Of a stretch of 43,574 nucleotides of DNA, positions 7,890 through 16,758 are shown one piece after another. The position numbers were made by a program, and so were the translations under genes. The notes beneath the pieces were generated by a model. It saw only the letters and a program-made list of their open reading frames with translations, was not told the DNA's origin and ran no database searches. Position 1 is the stretch's first letter. Each line of letters opens with the position of its first letter. Origin of the DNA: Plectonema radiosum NIES-515 (GTDB lineage Bacteria; Cyanobacteriota; Cyanobacteriia; Cyanobacteriales; Nostocaceae). The stretch is from positions 1-43,574 of the forward strand of contig NZ_JAOWRF010000152.1 of NCBI RefSeq assembly GCF_025753815.1, given 5' to 3'.

Positions 7890-8726
7890 ATGAAATCTAC
7901 CTCTTTTTCGGAAAATAACTACAATATCGCTACACCCCGCACTGGATTTTTAGAAGTTGAAAATTTAGTGAAAGCTTATCCTTCACCTGATGGGAAAAAA
8001 TCTGTCGTTTTAGATAATGTGAATCTCAGTATTGGTGAGGACGAATATGTTTCTATAATTGGTCACTCCGGTTGTGGTAAATCTACTTTATTAAAAATAG
8101 TAGCCGGTTTAGAAAAAGCAACTTCTGGCTCAGTGCGGCTTGATGGGAAAGAAATTAACAAGCCGGGAGCCGAGAGAATGATGGTGTTTCAAAACTACTC
8201 GTTACTACCTTGGTTAACGGTACGAGAAAACATTCGTCTGGCTGTGGATGAAGTGTTAAAGGGTGCATCTCGTGCCGAGAAAATTAGCATTGTTAACGAG
8301 CACCTAGCAATGGTAAATTTAAATGCAGCGGCTGAAAAATATCCCGATGAAATTTCTGGAGGAATGAAACAGCGTGTTGGGATTGCCAGAGCGATCGCCA
8401 TTCGTCCGAAAATGTTGCTGATGGATGAACCTTTTGGAGCGTTAGATGCTTTAACTCGCGGGAAATTGCAGCGTCAGGTATTAGATATCTGGGAAAATCA
8501 CCGACAAGCGGTAATGATGATTACTCATGATGTGGATGAAGCAATTTATATGAGCGATCGCATTGTCTTGATGACCAACGGTCCAGCGGCTAATATTGGA
8601 GAAATATTACCAGTCATGTTTGAACATCCACGCGATCGCGCAGCCATGCGAAACTCAAAAGAATATTTTGAACTTCGCAACCACGCTTTAAATTTCTTAG
8701 ACCGCTATTTTACTCAAGACGAGTAA
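7890..8726 (+). CDS. ABC transporter ATP-binding protein (NrtD/CmpD-like)
   Basis: 278 aa cytoplasmic ATPase that powers the adjacent permease. It has Walker A GHSGCGKST (58-66), Q-loop VFQNYSLLPWLTV (99-111), signature ISGGMKQR (155-162), Walker B KMLLMDE (174-180) and the switch histidine in MMITHDVDEA. It is the size of the single-domain NrtD/CmpD, without the NrtC-type fused binding domain. An AGGAG ten bases before the ATG supports the start. Most likely it is the third component of the riboswitch-headed transporter. It is followed by a second riboswitch-like leader for the next gene. Confidence 0.88.
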   Translation: MKSTSFSENNYNIATPRTGFLEVENLVKAYPSPDGKKSVVLDNVNLSIGEDEYVSIIGHSGCGKSTLLKIVAGLEKATSGSVRLDGKEINKPGAERMMVFQNYSLLPWLTVRENIRLAVDEVLKGASRAEKISIVNEHLAMVNLNAAAEKYPDEISGGMKQRVGIARAIAIRPKMLLMDEPFGALDALTRGKLQRQVLDIWENHRQAVMMITHDVDEAIYMSDRIVLMTNGPAANIGEILPVMFEHPRDRAAMRNSKEYFELRNHALNFLDRYFTQDE

Positions 8727-8749
8727 AATACACTATCATTTATCCTAGT

Positions 8750-8946
8750 GGGTAGCCTAATTCAAATTCATCAAATCTAGATTTGAAGCGGAGGAACCAT
8801 CTTATGGGGCGTATCTTTTAGTAAGTTAATTAGGAGTTAAGAGTTAATAGTTACTACTATTTAACTCAGTACTGAAAACTCATAACTTTTGGAGAAAGAC
8901 ACCTTCCAGTCTTAGCCCGTCAGCTAACTCCGTCGGCAATGGAAGG
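8750..8946 (+). promoter_or_regulatory. c-di-AMP (ydaO-yuaA) riboswitch-like leader, second copy
   Basis: Same conserved blocks as the first copy: TAGCCTAAT, hairpin TTCAAAT / ATTTGAA (8761-8787), GCGGAGGAACCA (8788-8799), GGGGCGTATC (8806-8815), and after a variable stem TTAGCCCGTCAGCTAAC (8912-8928) with CTCCGTCGGC. CACCTTCC and GGAAGG flank the second block and can pair. The variable stem again consists of GAGTTAAGAGTTAATAG-type repeat sequence that folds back on itself (GAGTTAA / TTAACTC). It lies between the transporter ATPase gene and the USP gene; a terminator-like hairpin follows at once, so it probably controls the USP gene. Confidence 0.82.
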
Positions 8947-8992
8947 AACCCCCAAAACTTTGGCTGTTATAACAGTTGTTATTGGGGTTTCC
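8945..8992 (+). terminator. Hairpin after second riboswitch (candidate expression platform)
   Basis: Stem GGAACCCCCAA (8945-8955) / TTGGGGTTTCC (8982-8992) with one mismatch, enclosing the palindrome CTGTTATAACAG. Its 5' side overlaps the end of the riboswitch closing helix (GGAAGG), which is how a transcription switch could work. The downstream sequence TTAAATATAAA is only weakly T-rich, so termination is uncertain. Confidence 0.5.
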
Positions 8993-9152
8993 TTAAATAT
9001 AAAGATGAATAACAAAGGATGAAGGATTAAAAATATACTTGATTAATTTATACTTCATCCTTCTGCTCCGGAGACGTTCCGCGAATACAATTCAGCCTTT
9101 ACTTACCCTGCTTCTCGTTCATCGTTCATTTTAGTAGAGAGAAGTTAAAGCT

Positions 9153-9809
9153 GTGAAAATCAAGCCAATGTTAGTTCGTCTTCAAAGCGCAATAGGTCGT
9201 GATGACTTAATTGAGCAAATGGTATTGTTATCACCAAAAACATCTTGTACTGAAAAATCTCACCCAGCAAAATCAATTAACTTAATCGTTGGCTACAACA
9301 GTTCTCCCAACAGCCATACCGCACTAGATATTGCCTTTTGGATTACCCATCAAACACGTTTAGCCACTAACGTAGAAGTTATAGTTCAAGCTGTTTATGT
9401 AGTAGAGGATAATCAAAAAAATCAGTATTTAGATGTCTTTAATTCCGAAATGCATGAGCCATCATTGGCATGTCCAGTCAACTATGCATCCAAGTCTATT
9501 ACATCGGTATTATCTGAACCCAAACTCAGATTAAATGCACTTTCTTTAGAAACAAAATTGGTAGACACCCTCACACAAGCAGACCGAATTCTTTGGCAAG
9601 CACGGAGTTTGGCTGAAGAATGGCAAGGTTCTTTTAAAGCTCATTTGCGGTTTGGCTGCGTTGCTGAAGAACTTCAGAAAGTAGTTAAATTAGAAGCTGC
9701 TGATATCCTGTTTCTGGGTTGTCAGTCTATAAATCATCCGATTATCCAGACACTAGACTCTAATTTACCCTGTGTTGTTCTGGGTATTCCCAATTGTATA
9801 AACATTTAA
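9153..9809 (+). CDS. Universal stress protein (UspA-like) family protein
   Basis: 218 aa with a Rossmann-like USP fold: first strand INLIVGYNSSPNSHTALDIAFW (about 44-65), long middle helix ILWQARSLAEEWQGSF, and the late strand/loop AADILFLGCQSINHPIIQ near the C-terminus. Classical ATP-binding USPs end with a GxxGxxxxGS motif. Here only a weak version is visible (LGCQSINHPII), so nucleotide binding is uncertain. The start is GTG 9153, with GAGAGAAG upstream; ATG 9168 is an alternative. The gene has its own c-di-AMP riboswitch-like leader about 200 bp upstream, which links it to osmotic or second-messenger control rather than to a general stress regulon. 8993-9152 holds inverted short repeats only. 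Confidence 0.7.
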   Translation: MKIKPMLVRLQSAIGRDDLIEQMVLLSPKTSCTEKSHPAKSINLIVGYNSSPNSHTALDIAFWITHQTRLATNVEVIVQAVYVVEDNQKNQYLDVFNSEMHEPSLACPVNYASKSITSVLSEPKLRLNALSLETKLVDTLTQADRILWQARSLAEEWQGSFKAHLRFGCVAEELQKVVKLEAADILFLGCQSINHPIIQTLDSNLPCVVLGIPNCINI

Positions 9810-9849
9810 GGCGTTGGATAAATGCGGGATGAATGATATAGGACTACTA

Positions 9850-9945
9850 TTTGATTTTTGAACAAATACGTAGGAGACCTTATTGGGGGATTTTCCACAC
9901 CCCAATCGGGTCCCCGACAATACCTAACCTTGTTCAAAAATCAAA
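9850..9945. repeat. 96-bp hairpin element with 16-bp perfect ends
   Basis: TTTGATTTTTGAACAA (9850-9865) and its exact complement (9930-9945) enclose further pairing blocks, including ATTGGGG / CCCCAAT. It has MITE-like size and no coding capacity; it starts 40 bp after the USP stop. Confidence 0.7.
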
Positions 9946-9973
9946 CCGGATTCCTAGAGAAACACGGGTATTT

Positions 9974-9998
9974 CCCTATACTTCAATTAGGGCTTTTT
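9974..9998 (+). terminator. Possible terminator downstream of the USP gene
   Basis: Short stem CCCTA / TAGGG with a nine-base loop, followed by CTTTTT. The stem is only five pairs, so the call is moderate. Confidence 0.45.
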
Positions 9999-10422
9999 CG
10001 TTAGCGACAACAAGACAATCTTCTCCCTTCGCAAAATAACTTTTCAAATTTATCTGCCATTTTGGCAAGAGATGTCAGATTGTAATTGTTAAAATTAGCA
10101 TAAATATAAACAACGTAGTCATCCTGAATGATAGAATACTTCCCACTTAAAGAAGAATTCTGACTGCTGAATTCAGCTTGGGCAATCAGTAGGGGATTCA
10201 GACTTGCTTACTACTTAAAGCAAGGGTTTTAAGCGATCGCTCCGCCTACTACGTTATCTAAGGTTTATTCAAGTAAAAATTAACACTGTCGTTAATTAAT
10301 TTACAGACAGCATATTTTTTTCCAGGAATCTTAAACGCGTGTTGTGGCGTCATCAATTTAGTAAAATTAATATTCCAAAAGTTTTCTTGCTCAACATCTG
10401 TGGAGATTAAAGGACTTTAATA
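9999..10422. other. Intergenic region before the polysaccharide locus
   Basis: AT-rich, with one HIP1 site near 10234. AAAGGA about ten bases before the GTG at 10423 is the likely ribosome binding site. I see no gene, RNA or clear promoter motif. Confidence 0.5.
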
Positions 10423-12642
10423 GTGGCTAATACTGGTCTGAATCAGGGACAATTAATTACTACTTCCCCACAAAGCACAGTTGACATCAGACAATTATCA
10501 ACTATTTTGTTTCGCCGACGCTTTCTCATTCTTGGTGTTTCTGGTTTAGTTATGTCCCTGGCGATTTTTCTGGCAACAATTGCCAAACCAAAATACCAAA
10601 GCTCTATGCAATTATTGGTAAGTTCCAATTTGTATGAAGGCTTACAATCTAGAAATATCCAAGGAAATACAGATAGCCAATTTACCGACCCAAATTTTCA
10701 AGTTGTTGATTACACTGCTCAGTTAAGGCTAATGCTGAGTACTAAGTTAATCCAAAAAGCTGTAGATTTAATGCGTCCGGAATATCCAGATATTAAAGTA
10801 GAAGATATTTTAGGTAAGAAAGGTAAACAAGCTAAACCAGGTTCTTTAGTTGTGTCCCAACTAGAAGGAGGGACAGGAGTGAATAAAGTTCCTAGTCAAG
10901 TATTTGAAATCACCTTCAAAGACGAAGATGCAATTAAAGCCGAAAAAGTACTGCAAGCATTAAAAAAAGTTTATCAAGATTACAACATAGAGCAACAAAA
11001 GCAACGTCTGAATAAAGGACTTTCTTTTGTTAACGATCGCCTACCAACAATTAAACAAGAGGTGATTAAATCTGAGAATAATTTAGAACAGTTTCGGCGC
11101 AAACATAACTTACTCGATCCCGAAGCACAAAGTAAAATTATCCTCGGTTCTCTAGCCGATACGCAAAAGCAGCTACAAAGCACTCGTGCACAGCTTGAAG
11201 ATGTCCGCGCTCGCTACAATAACTTGGAGCGAAAAATGGCAGCGTCACCGCAGAATGCCCTTATTTCCTCTCGTTTGAGTCAATCAACTCGCTATCAAGC
11301 GCTATTAAACGAGATTCAAAAAACAGAATTAGCTTTGGGTCAAGAACGATTGCGCTATACAGATACCTCGCCGGCGATCGCCAAATTGACCCAGCAACGC
11401 TCCAATCAAGTATCATTATTACGACAAGAAATTGGGCGATCGCTCGGAGACAGAGCACCCACCACACCTGCTACCAGCAAATCACTTTTGACACAAGGAC
11501 AAATGGGAGAAGTTGATGTCAGGTTGCTGGAAGAATTAATACAGGTGCAAACAGCTTCTCTGGGATTAGTTGCCAATGAACAAAGTTTAGCTCAGTCAGA
11601 ACAGCAACTTCGCTCAGAGTTAAGCAGATACCCCACCTTAATCGCACAGTACAATCGGCTGTTGCCAGAAGTAGAAACTAATCGCAAAACACTCGAACAA
11701 CTTCTACAAGCGCAACAATCTTTAGGAATGCAAATTGCTCAGGGAGGGTTTGATTGGCAAGTTTTGGAAGAACCCCAAGCGGGAATTTATATCGGTAGCG
11801 GGAGAGTATTACGTTTAGCTGGGGGAGCAGTAATTGGACCGATTTTAGGTATTGCGATCGCCCTGATTTGGGAAATGTCTAAAGATGCAATTTATTCTTC
11901 ACAAGAGTTAGAAAATTTAACAAATCTGCGTTTACTCGGCAGAGTCCCAAAATTATCTTTACCGCTGAAGAAAAAGCGTCTTTCATCGCTGAGAAAGCAA
12001 AAGGGCAGCTTCACTTCTGCGTATCGTGACAAACAACTTAATATCTACACTCGGTTGCCCAGCCACGAAACTTTGGATATGAGCTACCAAAACATTCAAA
12101 TATCAAATCCCTACGCCTTCAAGTCATTGATGGTCACCTCAGCACTACCTGGAGAAGGTAAGACAACTGTAGCACAGGGACTGGCGTTGAGTGCGGCAAG
12201 AATGCATCGGCGAGTTTTACTGATTGATGCCAACATGCGGCAGCCTCACCTGCACAACATTTTGGAACTTTCTAACGACTGGGGACTATCTCTGCTATTA
12301 CTTGATGAGACAAATACCCCAGTTCCCGATTACATCCAGCCAATTCACCCCGCGATCGATGTTTTGACCGCAGGACCGACACCAGAAGATACAGTTAAAC
12401 TACTGAGTTCTCGACGGATGAAAGAACTAATCCAGGTCTTTGAGCAAACCTATGATTTAGTGTTGATAGATGCCCCAGCAATTTTAGGCACAGTTGATGC
12501 CAGGATTTTAGCAACCTACTGTCATCAGATTGTATTGGTGGAAAAAATGGGTCAAGTGACTAGAACTGAATTGATTCAAGCTATAGACATTTTAGGCAAG
12601 TTGAATGTAGTTGGCATCATCGCTAATGAAGCGAATAATTGA
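10423..12642 (+). CDS. Wzc-like polysaccharide co-polymerase / BY-kinase-type ATPase
   Basis: 739 aa inner-membrane protein controlling chain length and export of polysaccharide. The N-terminal Wzz domain has a first membrane helix around residues 34-54 (FLILGVSGLVMSLAIFLATIA). A long periplasmic coiled-coil region follows (about 195-340), then a second helix around 464-486, and a cytoplasmic CpsD/CapB-type ATPase with P-loop LPGEGKTT (about 574-581), Walker A' LLIDANMRQP and Walker B LVLIDAP. The C-terminus ends ANEANN without the tyrosine cluster that BY-kinases autophosphorylate, so kinase function is doubtful. The start is GTG with AAAGGA upstream. It opens the exopolysaccharide locus and fits the Wzc-like gene that accompanies hepC and hepA in Anabaena. 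Confidence 0.88.
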   Translation: MANTGLNQGQLITTSPQSTVDIRQLSTILFRRRFLILGVSGLVMSLAIFLATIAKPKYQSSMQLLVSSNLYEGLQSRNIQGNTDSQFTDPNFQVVDYTAQLRLMLSTKLIQKAVDLMRPEYPDIKVEDILGKKGKQAKPGSLVVSQLEGGTGVNKVPSQVFEITFKDEDAIKAEKVLQALKKVYQDYNIEQQKQRLNKGLSFVNDRLPTIKQEVIKSENNLEQFRRKHNLLDPEAQSKIILGSLADTQKQLQSTRAQLEDVRARYNNLERKMAASPQNALISSRLSQSTRYQALLNEIQKTELALGQERLRYTDTSPAIAKLTQQRSNQVSLLRQEIGRSLGDRAPTTPATSKSLLTQGQMGEVDVRLLEELIQVQTASLGLVANEQSLAQSEQQLRSELSRYPTLIAQYNRLLPEVETNRKTLEQLLQAQQSLGMQIAQGGFDWQVLEEPQAGIYIGSGRVLRLAGGAVIGPILGIAIALIWEMSKDAIYSSQELENLTNLRLLGRVPKLSLPLKKKRLSSLRKQKGSFTSAYRDKQLNIYTRLPSHETLDMSYQNIQISNPYAFKSLMVTSALPGEGKTTVAQGLALSAARMHRRVLLIDANMRQPHLHNILELSNDWGLSLLLLDETNTPVPDYIQPIHPAIDVLTAGPTPEDTVKLLSSRRMKELIQVFEQTYDLVLIDAPAILGTVDARILATYCHQIVLVEKMGQVTRTELIQAIDILGKLNVVGIIANEANN

Positions 12643-12711
12643 GCAAATTTACTCCTAATATTTTCCCTCATGAATTTTGCGGAAATGGAAAATCTGAATA
12701 TTTGTAGTAGA

Positions 12712-12794
12712 CATCTCCATAAATGAACTATACGTTGCCCGAAACCCTTGATTAGACTACCAAGTGCTACGTCTCTACGTCTTTTATGGAGATG
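12712..12794. repeat. Inverted repeat between wzc-like gene and hepA-like gene
   Basis: CATCTCCATAAA (12712-12723) and TTTATGGAGATG (12783-12794) are exact complements, with ACGTCTCTACGT-type repeat sequence between them. It lies between convergent genes and may act as a shared transcription end or be a small MITE-like element. Confidence 0.55.
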
Positions 12795-12808
12795 CCTAGT
12801 GAATGTTT

Positions 12809-14662
12809 TTAATTCGAGTTCACTTGACCTAATTCATGCTGCATCTGGTGATATTCCCAGAACTTGCCACCTTGGGTGATTAATTCTTGATATCCTCCTT
12901 GTTCGACAATGCGACCTTGCTCAAGTACGACGATTTTATCTGCCCGAAAAATGGTGGATAGTCGATGAGCGATCGCAATCACTGTTCGTCCAACTGCTAA
13001 TTTTTCTAAAGACTGCTGAACTAAGCGTTCGGAAATTGAGTCAAGAGCGCTGGTTGCTTCATCAAGAATCAAAATTTTGGGGTTGCGTAGTAGCGCTCTT
13101 GCGATGGCAATTCGCTGACGTTGACCACCAGATAAACGCACTCCGCGATCCCCTAATTGAGTCGCAAATTTTTCGGGCATATCTAAAATAAATTCCAAAG
13201 CATTGGCAAGTCTTGCTGCTTCTTCAATTGCGGTGTCGTCCACACCTTCTAACCCATAAGCAATGTTATCGTGAACAGAGGTGTTAAAAATAAAAGTATC
13301 TTGACTGACTACCGCAAGTTGAGAACGCAGTGAAGCTAGCTGATATTGCCGCAGGTCAACTCCATCAATCAAAATCTTACCAGCGGTGGGATCGTAAAAG
13401 CGCACCAGCAAGTCTGCCATAGTTGTTTTACCTGAACCAGAAGCTCCCACCAGTGCCACCATCTGACCGCGTTCGATTCTCAGCGTAATATTTTGTAATA
13501 CTAATTTTTCGTCATAGCCAAAGTCTACATCAACGAAGGCGATCGCCTCTTTTAAACTAGAAAACTTCGCTTCTCCATCTCTCAAATAAGTCTTGTCATC
13601 AGTCCGCAACATCTCGTGGACATTTTTCACCGACCCATAATGCATCGCAATTATGCCCCAAGAACTATTCATGTGAGCAATAATTGGCAGCAAGCGGAAC
13701 AGCGCAAACAAAAAAGCTAATAATGAGATTACATGCAGGCTGCCATTAGATACAAGAGTCGAGACTGCCACCAAAATCATCGCAATTAAAATTGTCGTCG
13801 CAACTGCCTCAACAAATGGTTGGACAATTCCACTAATTGCGGAAGCTTTCAGCCAAGCTTTTGCGAAGCGTTCAGCTACTTTATGAAAACGTTTGTTTTC
13901 AAAATCTTGAGTCCAAAAAGCTTGGATGGTGCGAACTCCCCCGATAAATTCTATCGCTTTTGAGGTCAACTCTCCACCTGCGGATGTCATTTCAAAGCTA
14001 GTTTCCCGAACTCGTCGAACTAAAGAAGCTGCGACTACCGCAAGCAAGCTGAATAAAAGTACTGTGAACAGCGTCAGTTGCCAAGAGATGACAAACATGG
14101 CGATCGCATATGCGAGAATAACGCAGGCTTTAGTGACAAAATTAATTATTTCATTAAAAGCATAACTAATATAAGTCACTTCATTAGAAAACGTATTAAT
14201 TAGTTCTCCAGAACGGCTTTGCGTATAATAACTCAAACTAAGTCTTTGAAATTGCTCAAACAGCCGTTTGCGAAGACTGTCTATTAAATTAACTTCACAC
14301 ACTTTGGCAAAATAACGCCCGAAATAGCTGAAGACAGCGCGTAACCAAACCGTGACTAAAATCAACCCAGATATGCGATATATTCGCTCAGGTGCAGCCG
14401 CATTTGTTCCTAATAACCAAACATCCAAAAAGTCAATTCCTGTATGCACAGGTGGCTGGTTGGGATTTGTTAATCCTTGTAGTAAAGATGCAATCAGACC
14501 AATTCCACCAGCTTCTAGAACCGCTCCCAATAAAGTGAAGATTACAGCTAGAATTGCCGTTTTCGCATAAGGTTTGAACGCACGTAAAATTAAATAGTTT
14601 TCCTGCCAAAATTTTGTCGTTAAGAACAGTCTGCGGATAAAAGTTGGTACATGCATTGGCAT
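12809..14662 (-). CDS. hepA: ABC exporter, HepA-like (heterocyst envelope polysaccharide)
   Basis: 617 aa half-transporter with fused membrane and ATPase domains. The transmembrane domain spans about residues 25-330 and ends in the coupling-helix region. The nucleotide-binding domain has Walker A GASGSGKTT (about 405-413), signature LSGGQRQRIAIARALL (about 510), Walker B ILILDEATSALD and the H-loop IAIAHRLST. HepA proteins are MsbA-like exporters needed to deposit the heterocyst polysaccharide layer. I infer HepA rather than a generic MsbA from length, sequence feel and the adjacent HepC-like and Wzc-like genes. ATG at 14662 or, two codons later, 14656. It follows the GT2 gene at a 63-bp spacing, so the two are probably cotranscribed. 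Confidence 0.75.
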   Translation of the reverse strand: MPMHVPTFIRRLFLTTKFWQENYLILRAFKPYAKTAILAVIFTLLGAVLEAGGIGLIASLLQGLTNPNQPPVHTGIDFLDVWLLGTNAAAPERIYRISGLILVTVWLRAVFSYFGRYFAKVCEVNLIDSLRKRLFEQFQRLSLSYYTQSRSGELINTFSNEVTYISYAFNEIINFVTKACVILAYAIAMFVISWQLTLFTVLLFSLLAVVAASLVRRVRETSFEMTSAGGELTSKAIEFIGGVRTIQAFWTQDFENKRFHKVAERFAKAWLKASAISGIVQPFVEAVATTILIAMILVAVSTLVSNGSLHVISLLAFLFALFRLLPIIAHMNSSWGIIAMHYGSVKNVHEMLRTDDKTYLRDGEAKFSSLKEAIAFVDVDFGYDEKLVLQNITLRIERGQMVALVGASGSGKTTMADLLVRFYDPTAGKILIDGVDLRQYQLASLRSQLAVVSQDTFIFNTSVHDNIAYGLEGVDDTAIEEAARLANALEFILDMPEKFATQLGDRGVRLSGGQRQRIAIARALLRNPKILILDEATSALDSISERLVQQSLEKLAVGRTVIAIAHRLSTIFRADKIVVLEQGRIVEQGGYQELITQGGKFWEYHQMQHELGQVNSN

Positions 14663-14725
14663 AAAATTCTCTAATTTTTTGAGGTTTTATTATCAACTAT
14701 TCAGCAGAAAAAATCATAGTAGTTT

Positions 14726-15658
14726 TTAACTTATTCGCTTGACAGAAACAAAGTTACTTTCTCGACTGTGAGGTATTGCTGATGTCTGGAATTGCAGTGC
14801 TGATTTGAATTTTGAATTAAAATTTAGCAACCAGATAACTACCTGCCACCGTTTTTTATATGGTCTGTATTTGGCAAAAAACTTAAGTGCTGAAATCATG
14901 TGCAGCAGCGTTAAGTAGTTCAACTTTGAATTAGTGCTTACCCGCTGGTACAAATGTAGTGCGATCGCTTGGGGTTCAAATAAAACTCTATACCCATTTT
15001 GCCATGCATCTACACACAAACTCACATCTTCAAAATATAAGAAAAACCGTTCATCAAACAAACCATACCGCGCTACATACTCTCCCGATACCACCAGAAA
15101 TGCTCCTATTGCCCAGTTGATTTCTACAACTTTTTCAGGTGCAGGCATTTTCGCATAGTAGTAATCAAAGGGATGCAGTAAACTTTGCAATTCCCCCCCC
15201 AATAAATGCTTGAGTAATAAGTAGGTAAAAGTGGGAAATCGCCGAATCGAGGGTTGAACTGAACGGTCGAGATAAAGTAGTTTTGGACAAACAATCGCAA
15301 TATCTTTAGCTGAACTCAAAGTTGCCGATAGTTGAGTAATTACCTCAGGTTTAAATGTCACGTCAGGATTAACTAAAACATACATATTGCTTGGTGAAGC
15401 TTCTACTGCTCTATTGTTAGCTTTACCAAACCCCAAGTTTTGCTCACCCTTAATACCGATAAACGTCTTTGGATATCTTTTGGCAAAATCATCGATAATT
15501 TGCAAAGAGCTATCCTCAGAAGCGTTATCGTAGACTACAACTTTCCCTGTATCGGGATAGTACGTCTCAACTGCTGTTAAGCAAGATTCAATTGCACCCC
15601 GCAAACTTTTGCCAGAGTTGTAAGAAACTATTACAAACGTTACATCAGTTTTAATCAT
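14726..15658 (-). CDS. Glycosyltransferase family 2 (WbbL/rhamnosyltransferase-like)
   Basis: 310 aa, GT-A fold enzyme adding a sugar to the growing polysaccharide repeat unit on the cytoplasmic side. The N-terminus has VTFVIVSYNSGKSL (about 5-18), then DNASEDSS (nucleotide-sugar loop), NLGFGKANN (about 75-83), the acidic metal motif in NPDVTF (about 97-102), and the WbbL-type block INWAIGAFLVVSGEYVAR...FDERFFLYFEDVSLCVDA (about 178-215). The donor sugar cannot be read from the sequence. It is the first gene of a probable GT2-hepA unit and divergent from the HepC-like gene across 1.1 kb. Confidence 0.88.
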   Translation of the reverse strand: MIKTDVTFVIVSYNSGKSLRGAIESCLTAVETYYPDTGKVVVYDNASEDSSLQIIDDFAKRYPKTFIGIKGEQNLGFGKANNRAVEASPSNMYVLVNPDVTFKPEVITQLSATLSSAKDIAIVCPKLLYLDRSVQPSIRRFPTFTYLLLKHLLGGELQSLLHPFDYYYAKMPAPEKVVEINWAIGAFLVVSGEYVARYGLFDERFFLYFEDVSLCVDAWQNGYRVLFEPQAIALHLYQRVSTNSKLNYLTLLHMISALKFFAKYRPYKKRWQVVIWLLNFNSKFKSALQFQTSAIPHSRESNFVSVKRIS

Positions 15659-16758
15659 CCTAGAAACCCCCCTTTATGTGAACCCGATTATATGTCTCAA
15701 CAACAATTATTTTCTCAATTATTTCTACAGCCAATATGCAAAAACTTTCTTGGTTAAATTCTCATTTAAAAAGCACAAATTCAATTTTACTTTAGCTAAA
15801 AATTCTAACATTAATTACCAGTACATCCAACCTGAGAATATAGCCTCTATCTGAACATATACTCAAAAAATATCAGTGCGTTTAGCAATAAATAATACAA
15901 TAAATCTCAGTTGTTTTTGGTAAAAAGTATTTTTAATTAATATTAAAATTTAATAATTTGAGTATATCTTTAGGTGTCATTATTAGCAAATTATCTACTA
16001 GTTATATTATGATTTTTTATACAATGTCAATCAAATATTTTTTGGATCGTAATTTTTGTGTAGTACAAACTTTCGCAGAAAAACGATACAGGTATAAAAC
16101 ATAACTATAATAAAAAAAGGGATATTGTTAGCTGATAGCGATCGCTACTGAATTATTACCACCCCTTCCTCTGACACAGCAAAAGTTAAACATCTACTGT
16201 TGAATAACAAAGTAAAAATTGACTTAATAATTACAAGTAGTAGCTACAAGTTAATTGAATTATTTTTATACACTAAATTTAAGTAAAACAACTTGAATAA
16301 CCTTCTTGAGTCTCTGACAAAAATAAAGATTTTGTAAATTTTGCGAGAATTTACGGAACACGAGTTGACTTCTTCGTATATATGAACTTATTATTTTTTA
16401 AAGATATATTTTGTATCTCCATCATCCAAGTGACTCTGTAATCACTCTAATCTGCGTTGCAAGAAAAATTTTCTGAGTTGACTAGGCAGATTTTTGGGGT
16501 TTTTCAACTGGGGACTGGGAGTTGAAAAAAAGTTGTCCACTCATTTGCCGGAATTTTTTGAATGTGTGTGCTGATATCTTTGCTTTGACTTCAAAGCAGG
16601 CATTTTTGTCACCAGATTGAGTGATATACCATCAAAAACAACTTGTGTATCTAGGCTCATTTAAAATGACACCAGATGTCAACAACTTACTCACCAAATT
16701 ATGGCTAATTTCCATCAAGAAAACGTACCTTAATACATAGTACTTAACTATACAGACT
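15659..16758. other. 1.1-kb AT-rich divergent regulatory region
   Basis: No convincing gene on either strand. It contains a HIP1 site near 16139, AT-rich tracts, and a strong hairpin at about 16499-16530 (TTTTTCAACT / AGTTGAAAAA around a G-rich loop, with T and A runs so it could terminate in either direction). HEP genes in Anabaena have long developmentally regulated upstream regions, which this would fit. I see no unambiguous NtcA or HetR site. Confidence 0.6.
16499..16530. terminator. Bidirectional terminator-like hairpin within the divergent region
   Basis: Ten-base-pair stem TTTTTCAACT / AGTTGAAAAA with loop GGGGACTGGG, flanked by T and A runs. There is no protein gene ending here, so it could close a short untranslated transcript or be a relic of repeat insertion. 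Confidence 0.45.

Noticed and set aside
9153-9809. USP-like protein considered as a potassium-channel or sensor-kinase fragment
   Set aside because: The protein is complete with its own start and stop and has only the USP-like fold; no membrane or kinase motifs.
9851-10039. Plus frame of 62 aa downstream of the USP gene
   Set aside because: Most of it lies in the 96-bp fold-back element; no start signal.
16740-16753. Possible NtcA-like GTA-N8-TAC sequence just before the hepC-like start
   Set aside because: It would overlap the ribosome binding region, not a promoter, and a lone short motif in AT-rich sequence is weak evidence.
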